64,000 nucleotides of DNA from Oscillospiraceae bacterium (GCA_021769525.1 JAETSQ010000001.1:1-64000), one strand, 5' to 3'; positions 31,809-40,960 are shown, numbered from the stretch's first letter. A program made the numbers and translations. The notes: generated by a model not told the origin, from the sequence alone.

Positions 31809-32897
31809 ATGAACGACGACTACATCCTCCGCCTCCGGAACATCACCAAGTCCTTTGGGGAGACCCAGGTGCTGCGGGGGATCAGCATTGACATCCGCCA
31901 GGGGGAATTCATCACCTTCCTGGGCTCCAGCGGCTGCGGCAAGACCACCACCCTGCGGATCATCGCCGGGCTGGAGGAGCCGGACAGCGGCGAGGTGCTG
32001 CTGGAGGGCCGGGACGTCACCGCCCTGGCCCCCAACAGGCGGGATGTGAACACCGTGTTCCAGAGCTACGCCCTCTTCCCCCATATGACGGTGGAGCAGA
32101 ACGTGGCCTACAGCCTGCGGCTGAAGAAGGTCCCCAAGGCAGAGCAGCAGAGGACCGCTCAGGAGCTGCTGGAGCTGGTGCAGCTGGCCGGGTACGAAAA
32201 GCGGATGCCCGCGGAGCTTTCCGGCGGGCAGCGGCAGCGGGTAGCCATCGCCAGGGCCCTGGCGGGGCGGCCCAGGGTGCTGCTGCTGGACGAGCCCCTG
32301 GGGGCCCTGGACCTCCAGCTCCGCCGCCAGATGCAGGTGGAACTGAAGCGCCTCCAGAAGAAGCTGGGGGTCACCTTCCTCTACATCACCCACGACCAGG
32401 AGGAGGCCCTGAACATGAGCGACCGCATCGTGGTGATGCGGGAGGGCCGCTTTGAGCAGATCGGGACACCGGGGGAGGTGTACGACCACCCCCGCACCGC
32501 CTTTGTGGCCCGCTTTGTGGGCAGCGCCAACGTCATCCGGGGGGTGGCCCGGCAAAGCGGGGAGGAGCTCCGCCTGGAGACGGTGGGGGGCTGGGTCCCC
32601 CTGCTGCCGGGGGAGAAAAACTTCCCCGACGGGGCGGCGGTATCCCTGGCGGTGCGCAGCGAGCAGCTGCAATTCGCCCGGACAGAGACCGGCGCCTCCC
32701 AGGAGGAGGGCATCCGGGCGGAGGTGAAGGAAAAGAGCTTTGCCGGGGGGATGCTGCGCATCACCTTCGCCCTGGCGGACGGGGAGGAAGTGGTGGCCAG
32801 CCGCCACGGCATCGACCTGGACCTGCATCCGGGGGAGAGGGTCCTCCTTTCCTGGGACCCCCGCACCGCCCCGGTGGTGGAGGAGGACGAGGCATGA
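31809..32897 (+). CDS. potA: Spermidine/putrescine ABC transporter ATP-binding protein
   Basis: 362 aa. Walker A GSSGCGKTT, Q-loop FQSYALFPHM, signature LSGGQRQR, Walker B VLLLDEPLGALD and H-loop THDQEEAL identify an importer ATPase of the CUT1/MOI type. The C-terminal TOBE domain (about 240-355) is the regulatory part of PotA. It powers polyamine uptake with PotB, PotC and PotD. AAGGTGATTAAAT precedes the ATG. The stop overlaps the potB start by 4 bp. Confidence 0.96.
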   Translation: MNDDYILRLRNITKSFGETQVLRGISIDIRQGEFITFLGSSGCGKTTTLRIIAGLEEPDSGEVLLEGRDVTALAPNRRDVNTVFQSYALFPHMTVEQNVAYSLRLKKVPKAEQQRTAQELLELVQLAGYEKRMPAELSGGQRQRVAIARALAGRPRVLLLDEPLGALDLQLRRQMQVELKRLQKKLGVTFLYITHDQEEALNMSDRIVVMREGRFEQIGTPGEVYDHPRTAFVARFVGSANVIRGVARQSGEELRLETVGGWVPLLPGEKNFPDGAAVSLAVRSEQLQFARTETGASQEEGIRAEVKEKSFAGGMLRITFALADGEEVVASRHGIDLDLHPGERVLLSWDPRTAPVVEEDEA

Positions 32898-33760
32898 AGC
32901 AGAAAAGGCTGAAAAAACAGGGCCCCGCCTGGCTCATGGCGCTGCCCCTCTATCTTTTCACCCTGGTGTTCGTGCTGGGGCCGCTGGTGTATATGCTGAT
33001 CCTCAGCTTTCTGCGGCGGGCGGAAGTGTGGGGGGTAACGAACCAGTTCACCCTGGAAAACTACAAGAACATCCTGGCCCCGGTGTACCTGCGGACCTTT
33101 GTGGAATCCTTCCGGCTGGCCGTCACCAGCACCCTGCTCATCGCCCTCATCGGCTACCCCTTCGGCTACTTTATGGCGAAGCTCCGGGGGCGCTGGAAGC
33201 AGGCCGCCATGCTGGCGCTGATGATCCCCTTCTGGACAAGCTCCCTCATCCGGCTGTACGGGTGGATCATCATCCTCCGCTCCGGCGGGACGCTGGACCG
33301 GCTGCTGATGGGGCTGGGCCTCACCGATTCCCCCCTGCGGATGCTGTACACCTACCCGGCGGTGGTGGCGGGGATGGTCTACGCCCTGCTGCCCTTTATG
33401 ATCCTGGCGGTGTATTCCAGCGCCGAGAAGATGGACTGGAGCCTGGTGGAAGCGGCCAGGGACCTGGGGGCCTCCGCCCCGGCGGCCTTCCTCACCGTCA
33501 CCTTCCGCCTCACCCTGCCGGGGCTCCTCTCCGGGGTGATCCTCACCTTCATCCCCTCCATGGGCCTCTTCTTCATCGCGGACATCCTGGGGGGGAACAA
33601 GGTGGTGCTGGTGGGCAGCGTCATCCAGGACCAGCTGACCCAGGCCCATAACTGGCCCTTTGCCGCCGCCCTCAGCGTGGTGCTGATGATCCTCACCAGC
33701 CTGATGATCTGGTTCTACCGCAAGGTGGCCCATGTGAAGGAACTGGAGGGCCTGCTATGA
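32894..33760 (+). CDS. potB: Spermidine/putrescine ABC transporter permease
   Basis: 288 aa, six membrane helices. It has the MetI-type permease coupling motif (EAARDLGASAPAAFLTVTFR, about 193-212) that docks on the ATPase, and the PotB features IPFWTSSLIRLYGW and GGNKVVLVGS. Start overlaps potA (ATGA) and the stop overlaps potC by 4 bp, indicating tight stoichiometric coupling. Role: one half of the membrane channel for polyamines. Confidence 0.96.
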   Translation: MKQKRLKKQGPAWLMALPLYLFTLVFVLGPLVYMLILSFLRRAEVWGVTNQFTLENYKNILAPVYLRTFVESFRLAVTSTLLIALIGYPFGYFMAKLRGRWKQAAMLALMIPFWTSSLIRLYGWIIILRSGGTLDRLLMGLGLTDSPLRMLYTYPAVVAGMVYALLPFMILAVYSSAEKMDWSLVEAARDLGASAPAAFLTVTFRLTLPGLLSGVILTFIPSMGLFFIADILGGNKVVLVGSVIQDQLTQAHNWPFAAALSVVLMILTSLMIWFYRKVAHVKELEGLL

Positions 33761-34539
33761 AGAACCGCACAAAGCTGCCCGGCCTTTACCTTGCCCTGAT
33801 GCTGGCGCTGATGTACCTGCCCATCCTGTTGGTGGCGGTCTACTCCTTCAACGACGGGCGGCTCAGCTCGGTGTGGGAGGGCTTTTCCCTGCGGTGGTAC
33901 GGGGTGCTGCTGCGGGACGCCGCCATCTTTGAGGCGTTGGGCAACAGCCTTATCCTGGCGGTCCTCTCCTGCCTTTCTGCCGCCGTCATCGGCACCCTGG
34001 GGGCGGTGGGGATGCACCGGCTCCACAGCCGCACCAAGGGGGCCGTCGAGTACCTTTCCACCCTGCCCATCATGATCCCGGAGATCATCCTGGGGATGGT
34101 GTTCATGGCCTTCTTTTCCCTGCTGGGGCTGCCCTTCGGCATGACCACCCTGGTGATCGGGCACACTGCCTTTTGTATCCCCTATGTCTTTATGCTGGTG
34201 AAGGCCCGCCTGGCGGGGATGGACCCCTCCCTGGCGGAGGCGGCCAGGGACCTGGGGGCCGGGGAGGCGCGGGTCTTCTTTGACATCACCCTGCCCCTCA
34301 TCACCCCCGCCATCCTCTCCGGGATGCTGCTGAGCTTTGCCATGAGCATGGACGATGTCATCATCAGCATCTTCGTCACCGGGGTGAAGGTGAACACCCT
34401 GCCCATCAAGATCTATTCCCAGATCAAATTCGGCGTCACGCCGGAGATCAACGCCCTCTGCACCCTGATGCTCCTGGCCACCGTCCTGCTGGTGCTCCTT
34501 TCCCAGTGGATCGGCAGGCCCCGGAAGTCCGACGGGTGA
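33757..34539 (+). CDS. potC: Spermidine/putrescine ABC transporter permease
   Basis: 260 aa, six membrane helices. It carries the permease EAA loop (EAARDLGAGEARVFFDITLP), IPMIPEIILGM-like region (LPIMIPEIILGMVF) and FAMSMDDVIISIFV typical of PotC. It forms the second half of the channel. The start overlaps the potB stop. It is separated from potD by 200 bp filled by a long near-palindrome, unlike the overlapping joints upstream. Confidence 0.96.
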   Translation: MKNRTKLPGLYLALMLALMYLPILLVAVYSFNDGRLSSVWEGFSLRWYGVLLRDAAIFEALGNSLILAVLSCLSAAVIGTLGAVGMHRLHSRTKGAVEYLSTLPIMIPEIILGMVFMAFFSLLGLPFGMTTLVIGHTAFCIPYVFMLVKARLAGMDPSLAEAARDLGAGEARVFFDITLPLITPAILSGMLLSFAMSMDDVIISIFVTGVKVNTLPIKIYSQIKFGVTPEINALCTLMLLATVLLVLLSQWIGRPRKSDG

Positions 34540-34540
34540 G

Positions 34541-34708
34541 TGAGAACCTGTATTCATAGCCGGATGATGCCAGCAGAGCAAGGGATTTTTCCGCCCTGCA
34601 AGGCAAAAACCCGCAGGAATACTTGATGTATTACAAGGGGTTTTAACGCAGCAGGACGGAAAAAGACCCGGTCTGATGGCATTAGATGGTTGTGAATACA
34701 GGTTCTGA
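34541..34708. repeat. MITE-like 168 bp near-palindrome between potC and potD
   Basis: The ends AGAACCTGTATTCA and TGAATACAGGTTCT are perfect 14-bp inverted repeats. Inner segments also pair: GATGCCA/TGGCAT, TTTTTCCGCCCTGC/GCAGGACGGAAAAA (one mismatch), AAAACCC/GGGGTTTT and GAATAC/GTATT. The whole segment can fold as one long hairpin. It has no coding capacity. Confidence 0.85.
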
Positions 34709-34739
34709 GATAGAAAGCAACGAAACAGGAGGTATTTCC

Positions 34740-35786
34740 ATGAAGAAGATCATCGCGGCAGCCCTGGCTCTGGTGCTGGTCCTGGCCCTGGCGGCGGGGT
34801 GCGGCAAGGCATCCGGCGGCGGCACGGTGACCCTCTACACCTGGGAGGGGATGTTCCCCCCGGAGGTGCTGGAGGGCTTCACCAAGGAGACCGGCATCGC
34901 CATCAATTACGCCAATTTTGATACCGACGAGAATATGCTGGCCCGGCTGGAGGCGGCCGGCGGCGGGGACTACGACGTGGTCATCGCCGATGACTACATC
35001 ATCGAGACGGTGATCGCCGAGGGGCTGGCCCAGAAGCTGGATACCGGCAAACTTTCCGGCTGGGGGAACATCAACCCGGTGTATCAGGGGCAGTTCTTTG
35101 ACCCCGCCAACGAGTACACCGTCCCCTACGGCTCCGGGGTGCAGACCATCGTCTACGACCCCGCGCGGGTCCAGAAGGAGATCACCGGCTACGCCGACCT
35201 GTGGGACCCCTCCCTCAAGGATAACCTGGCGGTGATCGGCAATTACCGGGTCATCAACGGCATGGCCCTGAAGGTGATGGGGGAGAGCTACAACACCGAG
35301 GATACCGCCGTCATCGAGGCCGCCGGCAAGAAGCTGCTGGAGCTGGCCCCCAATGTCCGCCTCATCAAAAACGACAACCTCCAGGATGACCTCCTCAGCG
35401 GGGAGGTGGGGGCCGCGGTGATGTACACCTCCCAGGTGACTCTGGCCAAGCTCCAGAACCCGGCCCTTAAGGTGGTCTACCCCAAGGAGGGGGTGGGCTT
35501 TGGCATCATGGGGACCTTTATCCCCGCTAAGGCTCCCAACGCCGAGGCGGCCTATAAGTTCATCGACTACATCCTGCGGCCGGAGATCGCCGCCCAGTGC
35601 TTTGAGTACATGGGGTACTACTGCACCAACAAGGCGGCGGACGAGAAGATCAATGAGGCCTACCGGGAGTTTCTGACCCTGCCGGAGGGCATCACCGGCG
35701 GGGAGATGGTGCAGACCGTCTCCGCCGCCGCGGAGGAGGCCCACAACAAGGCCTGGACCGAGTTCCGGGCCGCTTGCGGGGCGTGA
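34740..35786 (+). CDS. potD: Spermidine/putrescine-binding lipoprotein
   Basis: 348 aa. The signal peptide ends in lipobox LAAGC (about residues 17-21), so the mature protein is a lipid-anchored solute receptor. The binding fold begins VTLYTWEGMFPPEVLEGF; Trp, Asp and Glu residues in FDTDENMLARLEAAGGGDYD, ADDYIIETVI and PYGSGVQTIVYD match the polyamine pocket of PotD. The ATG at 34740 follows CAGGAGG; the track start 18 codons earlier lies in the palindrome. It is the last gene of potABCD; the hairpin between potC and potD could raise potD RNA relative to the channel genes (inference). Confidence 0.95.
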   Translation: MKKIIAAALALVLVLALAAGCGKASGGGTVTLYTWEGMFPPEVLEGFTKETGIAINYANFDTDENMLARLEAAGGGDYDVVIADDYIIETVIAEGLAQKLDTGKLSGWGNINPVYQGQFFDPANEYTVPYGSGVQTIVYDPARVQKEITGYADLWDPSLKDNLAVIGNYRVINGMALKVMGESYNTEDTAVIEAAGKKLLELAPNVRLIKNDNLQDDLLSGEVGAAVMYTSQVTLAKLQNPALKVVYPKEGVGFGIMGTFIPAKAPNAEAAYKFIDYILRPEIAAQCFEYMGYYCTNKAADEKINEAYREFLTLPEGITGGEMVQTVSAAAEEAHNKAWTEFRAACGA

Positions 35787-35810
35787 TATGGAAGGATGAT
35801 CTTATGAGCC

Positions 35811-36015
35811 CGTCCCTGCGGGGGGAACCCCTCCGTCAGCTACGCTCAGCCCTAACGGGCCGCTTCGCGTCCCTTCGGGCACGTGGGCTACGCCCAACCT
35901 CCCCTTTCAGGGGAGGCTCTGGCGGGGCGCAAAGTTATCCTTTCTGCCAAGGGCTCCCCTGAAAGGGGAGCTGGCATTTCCCGAAGGGAAATGTCTGAGG
36001 GGTTCTTTTCGCCCC
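35811..36015. repeat. GC-rich mosaic repeat, family B, copy 1
   Basis: About 200 bp after potD: GGGGGAACCCCTCC, GGGCCGCTTCGCGTCCC, CTCCCCTTTCAGGGGAG, GCGCAAAGTTATC, CTCCCCTGAAAGGGGAG, GCATTTCCC/GGGAAATG. Block order is the same as at 40.7 kb. The rest of the gap to 36.17 kb holds the terminator and nothing else recognisable. Confidence 0.88.
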
Positions 36016-36100
36016 GGCGAAGTCACGTAGCCCAGGATCTTCCGCAGAAGACCCCTGCGTCTAGCCTCCCAGTGGCATATTTTTGAGACCGTAAAACCAA

Positions 36101-36151
36101 AAAACCTTCCGCTCTCTGGGAACTTTCCCAAAGGGTGGAAGGCTTTTTTGC
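36101..36151. terminator. Terminator between potD and the DUF362 gene
   Basis: AAAAAACCTTCC pairs with GGAAGGCTTTTTT around an inner CTGGGAA/TTCCCAA-type stem. It serves both convergent operons. Confidence 0.88.
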
Positions 36152-36173
36152 GGCTTTGTTTAGCCCGCCGGGA

Positions 36174-37283
36174 TTATTTCACCGTCACCAGCTCATAGGA
36201 GCGGGTGCCGATGCCCAGCTTTTCCGCGTGCTCCAGGCAGACCTGCCAGTTGGTCACCGGAGCGGCGGAGGTGAAGCGGTCCGCCGCGGGGTCGCAGTTC
36301 TGGATGACGCTGCCGGGGACGGGGGGCATCTTGTTGCAGGCATCGGCGCAGGCCTGATCCAGGGCCACCGGGTCGAAGGAGGCGAAGAAGCCCACATCCG
36401 GGATGATGGGGATGTCGTTTTCCCCGTGGCAGTCGCAGTTGGGGGAGACATCGATGACCAGGCTGACGTGGAAGTGGGGGCGCCCCTCCAGCACCGCCCA
36501 GGCGTACTCCGCCATCTTTTTGCAGAGGATGTCGCAGCTGTGGTCGCTGGGGGGCTTGATGGCGTCAAAGTTGCAGGCCCCAAGACAGCGGCCGCACCCC
36601 ACGCACTTTCCGTGGTCGATGGAGGCCTTGCCGTCCCCGCCGTAGGAGATGGCGTCGTGGGCGCACTGGCGGGTGCAGGCCCGGCAGCCGGTGCAGAGGC
36701 TCCCCACCACGTGGGGCTTGCCGCTGGCGTGCTGCTCCATCTTGCCGGCGCGGCTGCCGCAGCCCATGCCCAGGTTTTTCAGAGCCCCGCCGAAGCCGGT
36801 CTGCTCGTGGCCCTTAAAGTGGTTCACCGAGATGATGATGTCCGCGTCCATGACGGCGTGGCCGATCTTGGCCTCCTTTACGTACTCGCCGCAGGGGACC
36901 GGCACCAGGGTCTCGTCGGTGCCCTTGAGGCCGTCGGCGATGATGACCTGACAGCCGGTGGTGAGGGGGCCGAAGCCGTGAAGGGCCGCCACGTCCAGGT
37001 GGTCGATGGCGTTTTTGCGGCTGCCCACGTAGAGGGTGTTGCAGTCGGTGAGGAAGGGGATGCCCCCCAGGCTCCTCACCACATCGGCCACCACCTTTAC
37101 ATAGTTGGGGCGCAGGTAGGCCAGGTTCCCCTCTTCCCCGAAGTGGAGCTTCAGGGCGGTGAAGCGGTTGGAGAAATCGATGGTGCCGATGCCGGCGGTG
37201 CGGATGAGCTTTTCCAGCTTCCGCAGGAGGTTGGTGGTGGTGCCCACGTGGAGATCGGTGTAATAGACTTTGGCAGGGTTCAT
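36174..37283 (-). CDS. DUF362-domain protein with two [4Fe-4S] ferredoxin motifs
   Basis: 369 aa. The N-terminal DUF362 part (about 1-185, KLHFGEEGNLAYLRPNYVK, ISVNHFKGHEQTGFGGALKNLGMG) is followed by a two-cluster ferredoxin insert: CTGCRACTRQC and CVGCGRCLGAC (about 197-240). A further DUF362 part with CDCH closes the protein. It is probably a cytosolic redox or maturation protein; the family has no defined reaction. AAAGGAGAG precedes the ATG. It is monocistronic. Confidence 0.9.
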   Translation of the reverse strand: MNPAKVYYTDLHVGTTTNLLRKLEKLIRTAGIGTIDFSNRFTALKLHFGEEGNLAYLRPNYVKVVADVVRSLGGIPFLTDCNTLYVGSRKNAIDHLDVAALHGFGPLTTGCQVIIADGLKGTDETLVPVPCGEYVKEAKIGHAVMDADIIISVNHFKGHEQTGFGGALKNLGMGCGSRAGKMEQHASGKPHVVGSLCTGCRACTRQCAHDAISYGGDGKASIDHGKCVGCGRCLGACNFDAIKPPSDHSCDILCKKMAEYAWAVLEGRPHFHVSLVIDVSPNCDCHGENDIPIIPDVGFFASFDPVALDQACADACNKMPPVPGSVIQNCDPAADRFTSAAPVTNWQVCLEHAEKLGIGTRSYELVTVK

Positions 37284-37525
37284 GGCGTTCTCTCCTTTGC
37301 GGCGTATTTTTTCTCCCCCATTGTACCCTATCTTTGGAGGAAAGTAAAGGCGGTGCCGGGGGACTTTGACCGCCGGCTGTGAATTATGCGGTGCCGCCGC
37401 CGGCTTTTCAGTGGAAAATTTTATGAAAAATTCATAGTTTTTTTGGAAGAAATATGGTACACTAAATAAAATAGGATTTTAACACTTTAACAGAGCGGAA
37501 GGGAACCTTCCCAAGGCAAGGAGAA

Positions 37526-38560
37526 ATGCACCCTATGGTGGAACAGATCATCAACATCGAGCGGATGGAGCACGCCCTCACCCTCTTTGGCAGCCGGGAC
37601 GAGAACATCCGCCAGATCGAACAGACCTACGGCGTGACGGTGCTCTTCCGGGGCACCGACCTGAAGGTGAGCGGCGAGGCGGAGGCGGTGATGAGCGCCG
37701 TCCGCTGCATCGAGGGGCTCCTGAGCATGGTGGAGCAGGGGGAGGAGCTCACCAGCCAGAACATCCGGTACGTGGCCTCCCTGGTGGAGGAGGGCAAGGA
37801 GCAGGAGGTCCGGGGGCTCAACCGGGACGTCATCTGCATCACCGCCAAGGGGAAGCCCCTAAAGGCTCGGACCCTGGGCCAGCAGGGGTATGTGGACGCC
37901 ATCCGCCAGAACACCGTCACCTTCGGCATCGGGCCGGCGGGCACCGGCAAGACCTACCTGGCGGTGGCCATGGCGGTGAAGGCCTTCCGGGCCCACGAGG
38001 TGAACCGGATCATCCTCACCCGCCCGGCGGTGGAGGCGGGGGAGAAGCTGGGATTTCTGCCCGGCGACCTCCAGAACAAGGTGGACCCCTACCTGCGGCC
38101 CCTTTACGACGCCCTCTTTGATATGCTGGGGGCGGAGAACTTCCAGAAGTACCAGGAGCGGGGGAACATCGAGGTGGCGCCCCTGGCCTATATGCGGGGG
38201 CGTACCCTGGACGACAGCTTCATCATCCTGGACGAGGCCCAGAACACCACCCCGGAGCAGATGAAGATGTTCCTCACCCGCCTGGGGGCGGGCTCCAGGG
38301 CGGTGATCACCGGGGATGTCACCCAGATCGACCTCCCGGACGCCCGGCGCAGCGGCCTGGTGGAGGCCGCCAAGATCCTGCGGGGGGTGGAGGACATCGC
38401 CATCATCCAGTTCACCGAAAAGGACGTGGTGCGCCACAAGCTGGTGCAGGACATCATCCGGGCCTACGAAAAATACTACAGCGACAGCCGCCGGGGGAAC
38501 CGGGAGAGCCGCGGACCGTCCCGGCGGGAGGAACACAGGGACTACCGGGAAAGAAAGTAA
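37526..38560 (+). CDS. PhoH-family ATPase
   Basis: 344 aa. An N-terminal KH-like segment (about 1-90) precedes a P-loop ATPase with [16 protein letters not shown] (Walker A, about 136-151), Walker [15 protein letters not shown] and [12 protein letters not shown]. The C-terminus is Arg/Ser-rich. PhoH-like ATPases (YbeZ) are encoded beside YbeY and act in rRNA maturation (family knowledge). AAGGAG lies 3 bp before the ATG at 37526 and 12 bp before a second ATG at 37535; both are possible starts. It heads the phoH-ybeY-era run. Confidence 0.95.
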   Translation: MHPMVEQIINIERMEHALTLFGSRDENIRQIEQTYGVTVLFRGTDLKVSGEAEAVMSAVRCIEGLLSMVEQGEELTSQNIRYVASLVEEGKEQEVRGLNRDVICITAKGKPLKARTLGQQGYVDAIRQNTVTFGIGPAGTGKTYLAVAMAVKAFRAHEVNRIILTRPAVEAGEKLGFLPGDLQNKVDPYLRPLYDALFDMLGAENFQKYQERGNIEVAPLAYMRGRTLDDSFIILDEAQNTTPEQMKMFLTRLGAGSRAVITGDVTQIDLPDARRSGLVEAAKILRGVEDIAIIQFTEKDVVRHKLVQDIIRAYEKYYSDSRRGNRESRGPSRREEHRDYRERK

Positions 38561-38598
38561 TAGGCGGAAAATAGACGCAGTAAAGGGGGCAGTTTTAC

Positions 38599-39108
38599 GT
38601 GGACAAGGTAAAGGTACACATCACGAACCGGCAGAGAGAGGTGAAGATCCCCACGGGGATACGCCTGCTGATCCGCCGCTGCTGCAACGCCGTCCTGCGG
38701 ATGGAGGACTTTGCGGGGAATGTGGAGGTGAGCGTCAGCTTTCTGAACAACGCCCAGATCCGGGAGCTGAACCGGGACCACCGGGGCAAGGACATCCCCA
38801 CCGACGTCCTCTCCTTCCCCATGGGGGAAAACGGGGTCTACGACATCAACATGGAGACCGGAGCCAGCGTCCTGGGGGACATCGTCATCTCGGTGGAGAA
38901 GGCGGTGGAGCAGGCGGAGCTGTACGGGCACACCCTCCAGCGGGAGATCGGGTTCCTCACCGTCCACTCCATGCTCCACCTGCTGGGGTACGACCACGAG
39001 GAGGGGGGCCTTGCCGCCGCCCTGATGCGGGAGAAGGAAGAGGAAGTGCTGGAGCGGCTGGGCCTGACCCGCGATGTCTCCTACACCCCGCCCCGCGCCC
39101 ACAGCTGA
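38599..39108 (+). CDS. ybeY: Endoribonuclease YbeY, rRNA maturation factor
   Basis: 169 aa, GTG start. The zinc site HSMLHLLGYDHE (three His, about 133-144) and the preceding NRDHRGKDIPTDVLSFP are diagnostic. YbeY processes the 3' end of 16S rRNA and takes part in ribosome quality control with Era and the PhoH-like ATPase. It lies 38 bp after phoH and 15 bp before era, so one operon is likely. The start is chosen from family alignment by eye; the ribosome site (GGGGGC) is weak. Confidence 0.96.
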   Translation: MDKVKVHITNRQREVKIPTGIRLLIRRCCNAVLRMEDFAGNVEVSVSFLNNAQIRELNRDHRGKDIPTDVLSFPMGENGVYDINMETGASVLGDIVISVEKAVEQAELYGHTLQREIGFLTVHSMLHLLGYDHEEGGLAAALMREKEEEVLERLGLTRDVSYTPPRAHS

Positions 39109-39123
39109 GGGAGGATGGAAGAA

Positions 39124-40035
39124 ATGAGCAGCAGCCGCACCGCTTTCATCGCCCTGGTGGGTAAACCCAACGCCGGCAAGAGCAGCCTTTTAAACCGCCT
39201 GGTGGGGGAGAAGGTGGCCATCGTCACCCAAAAGCCCCAGACCACCCGCACCCGGATCACCGGCATCCTCACCAAGGGGGAGGTCCAACTGGTATTCATC
39301 GACACCCCCGGCCTTTTAAAGGCCAAGGACGCCCTGGGCCGCTACATGGTGAAGCAGGTCCGGGACTCGGTGGCGGATGTGGACCTGGCGGTGCTGGTCG
39401 CCGAGCCGGGGCCGGAGCTTTCCAAGGCGGACCTGGAGCTGGTGGAGAACTTCCGGCGGCTGCGCCTCCCCGCCGTGGCCGTCATCAACAAGGTGGACAC
39501 CGTGGAAAAGAAGGAATCGCTGCTGCCCAAGATGGCGGCGCTGGGGGAGGCCTACGATTTTTCCCACATCCTTCCCATCAGCGCCCTCACCGGGGAGGGG
39601 GTGGAGGAGCTGCTCTCCATCCTGCTGGAGAGCGCCCAGGAGGGGGTCCACTTCTTCCCGGACGACGCCCTCACCGACCAGCCGGAGCGGGTCCTCTGCG
39701 CCGAGATGATCCGGGAAAAGCTGCTGCTGCATATGCGGGACGAGGTGCCCCACGGGGTGGCGGTGGTGGTGGAGGAGATGAAGGACCGCCCGGCGGAGGA
39801 TTGCCGGGGCGGGGAGCCCATCACCGATATTTCCGCCATGATCTACTGCGAGCGGGACGGCCACAAGGGCATGATCATCGGCAAGGGGGGGCAGATGCTC
39901 AAGGCCATCGCCTCCGAGGCCCGGCAGGACATGGAGTCCTTCCTGGGGGTGCGGGTGAATCTCCAGTGCCGGGTAAAGACCAAGGAGGCCTGGAAAAGCA
40001 GCGAGGTGCAGCTTCGGAACCTGGGGTTCCGGTAA
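39124..40035 (+). CDS. era: GTPase Era
   Basis: 303 aa. G1 GKPNAGKSS, G2/switch TTRTRITG, G3 DTPG, G4 NKVD and G5 SAL define the GTPase domain (about 7-170). The C-terminal KH domain has GMIIGKGGQMLKAI and ends LRNLGFR. Era binds the 3' end of 16S rRNA during 30S assembly. GGAGG is 9 bp before the ATG at 39124; the ORF-track ATG at 39115 touches the site and is less likely. Usually era is followed by yqzL and recO; here about 1.1 kb intervene. Confidence 0.97.
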   Translation: MSSSRTAFIALVGKPNAGKSSLLNRLVGEKVAIVTQKPQTTRTRITGILTKGEVQLVFIDTPGLLKAKDALGRYMVKQVRDSVADVDLAVLVAEPGPELSKADLELVENFRRLRLPAVAVINKVDTVEKKESLLPKMAALGEAYDFSHILPISALTGEGVEELLSILLESAQEGVHFFPDDALTDQPERVLCAEMIREKLLLHMRDEVPHGVAVVVEEMKDRPAEDCRGGEPITDISAMIYCERDGHKGMIIGKGGQMLKAIASEARQDMESFLGVRVNLQCRVKTKEAWKSSEVQLRNLGFR

Positions 40036-40090
40036 GAGGGGCGGGGACTTCGCCCCAACCGGGTGACGCAGGCGGGAGACCGGCATAATT

Positions 40091-40150
40091 TTAAGAAGTT
40101 GTACCATTAGCCGAAGTGTGCGGATCGTCGGCTATTGGCACGGCTTCTAA
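40091..40150. repeat. Imperfect 23-bp-stem hairpin
   Basis: TTAAGAAGTTGTACCATTAG... pairs with ...CTATTGGCACGGCTTCTAA through TAGCCGA/TCGGCTA and GU-compatible positions, with a 13 nt loop. It ends just before the ribosome site of the next gene. Confidence 0.6.
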
Positions 40151-40167
40151 GGGAAGGACGTTTATTT

Positions 40168-40608
40168 ATGTTACAGCTATGGGCAACAGTCACCACCGTC
40201 GTCAACACCGCCCTGGGGGTGGCGGGCCTGGGGGTGGCGGCTTACGCCGTCTCGGCAAAGCCGTCCCTGGTCCTCTTTTACTACGGGGTGGCGGCCATCT
40301 GCATCATCGGGGCCATCGTGGGCTTTGTGAACATGTGGTTCCTCCACGAGGCCGTCCGCCGCAGCGAGGAAAAGAACCGCCCCATCCGGGAGGAACGGGA
40401 GCGGAAGAAGGCGGAGCGGGCCGCCAAGCGGGCGGAGCGGGAGGCCCTCCGGGCCGAGAAGCAGGCGGCCAAAGCCGCCGCTAAGGCCCCCCAGGAGCCT
40501 GCCGCGCAGATGCCGCCGGTCCCCGGAGAGGATGAGGTCGCTCCGGAGGAGGCCGTTCCAGGAGAACAGCCGCCAGAAGATGCTGGGGACGTTACGGTGC
40601 TGGAATGA
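40168..40608 (+). CDS. Small membrane protein with basic coiled-coil tail
   Basis: 146 aa, ATG after AAGGGAAGGACG. Two membrane helices (about 4-26 and 33-54) are followed by a highly charged helix rich in Glu, Arg, Lys and Ala (EERERKKAERAAKRAERE, about 72-110) and an acidic Pro-rich end. I do not recognise a family. The composition suggests a cytosolic coiled coil tethered to the membrane. It sits between era and yqzL-recO, flanked by a hairpin and a repeat block, which suggests an inserted gene. Confidence 0.7.
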   Translation: MLQLWATVTTVVNTALGVAGLGVAAYAVSAKPSLVLFYYGVAAICIIGAIVGFVNMWFLHEAVRRSEEKNRPIREERERKKAERAAKRAEREALRAEKQAAKAAAKAPQEPAAQMPPVPGEDEVAPEEAVPGEQPPEDAGDVTVLE

Positions 40609-40630
40609 AATAGGGGGGCGGAGGCACCCT

Positions 40631-40960
40631 CCGTTGGGTAGGCGCATGGCGGTAGCGCCGCCGCAAACCAAGACCAAGAAAGAGGCCCTGCGGGGGAACC
40701 CCTCCACCGCCTCCGGCGGCCAGCCCTAACGGGCCGCTTCGCGTCCCTTCGGGCACATGGGCTACGCCCACCCTCCCCTTTCAGGGGAGGCTCTGGCGGA
40801 GCGCAAAGTTATCAGTTCTGCCAAGGGCTCCCCTGAAAGGGGAGCTGGCATTTCCTGAAGGGAAATGTCTGAGGGGTTTTCCCGTTGGGTAGGCGAAAGA
40901 AATTTTAGCAGCAAAAATAAAACCCGGCAATCGGGTAAAAATCCCCGCTGGGTAGGCGCA
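40631..40960. repeat. Repeat block: family B copy 2 plus three TGGGTAGGCG boxes
   Basis: The family B repeat at about 40688-40880 matches the copy at 35.8 kb in the same orientation. It is bracketed by CCGTTGGGTAGGCG at 40631 and 40882 and CCGCTGGGTAGGCGCA at 40945. The non-coding stretch from 40609 to 41133 contains nothing else I can name apart from a short CCCG/CGGG hairpin. Confidence 0.8.
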
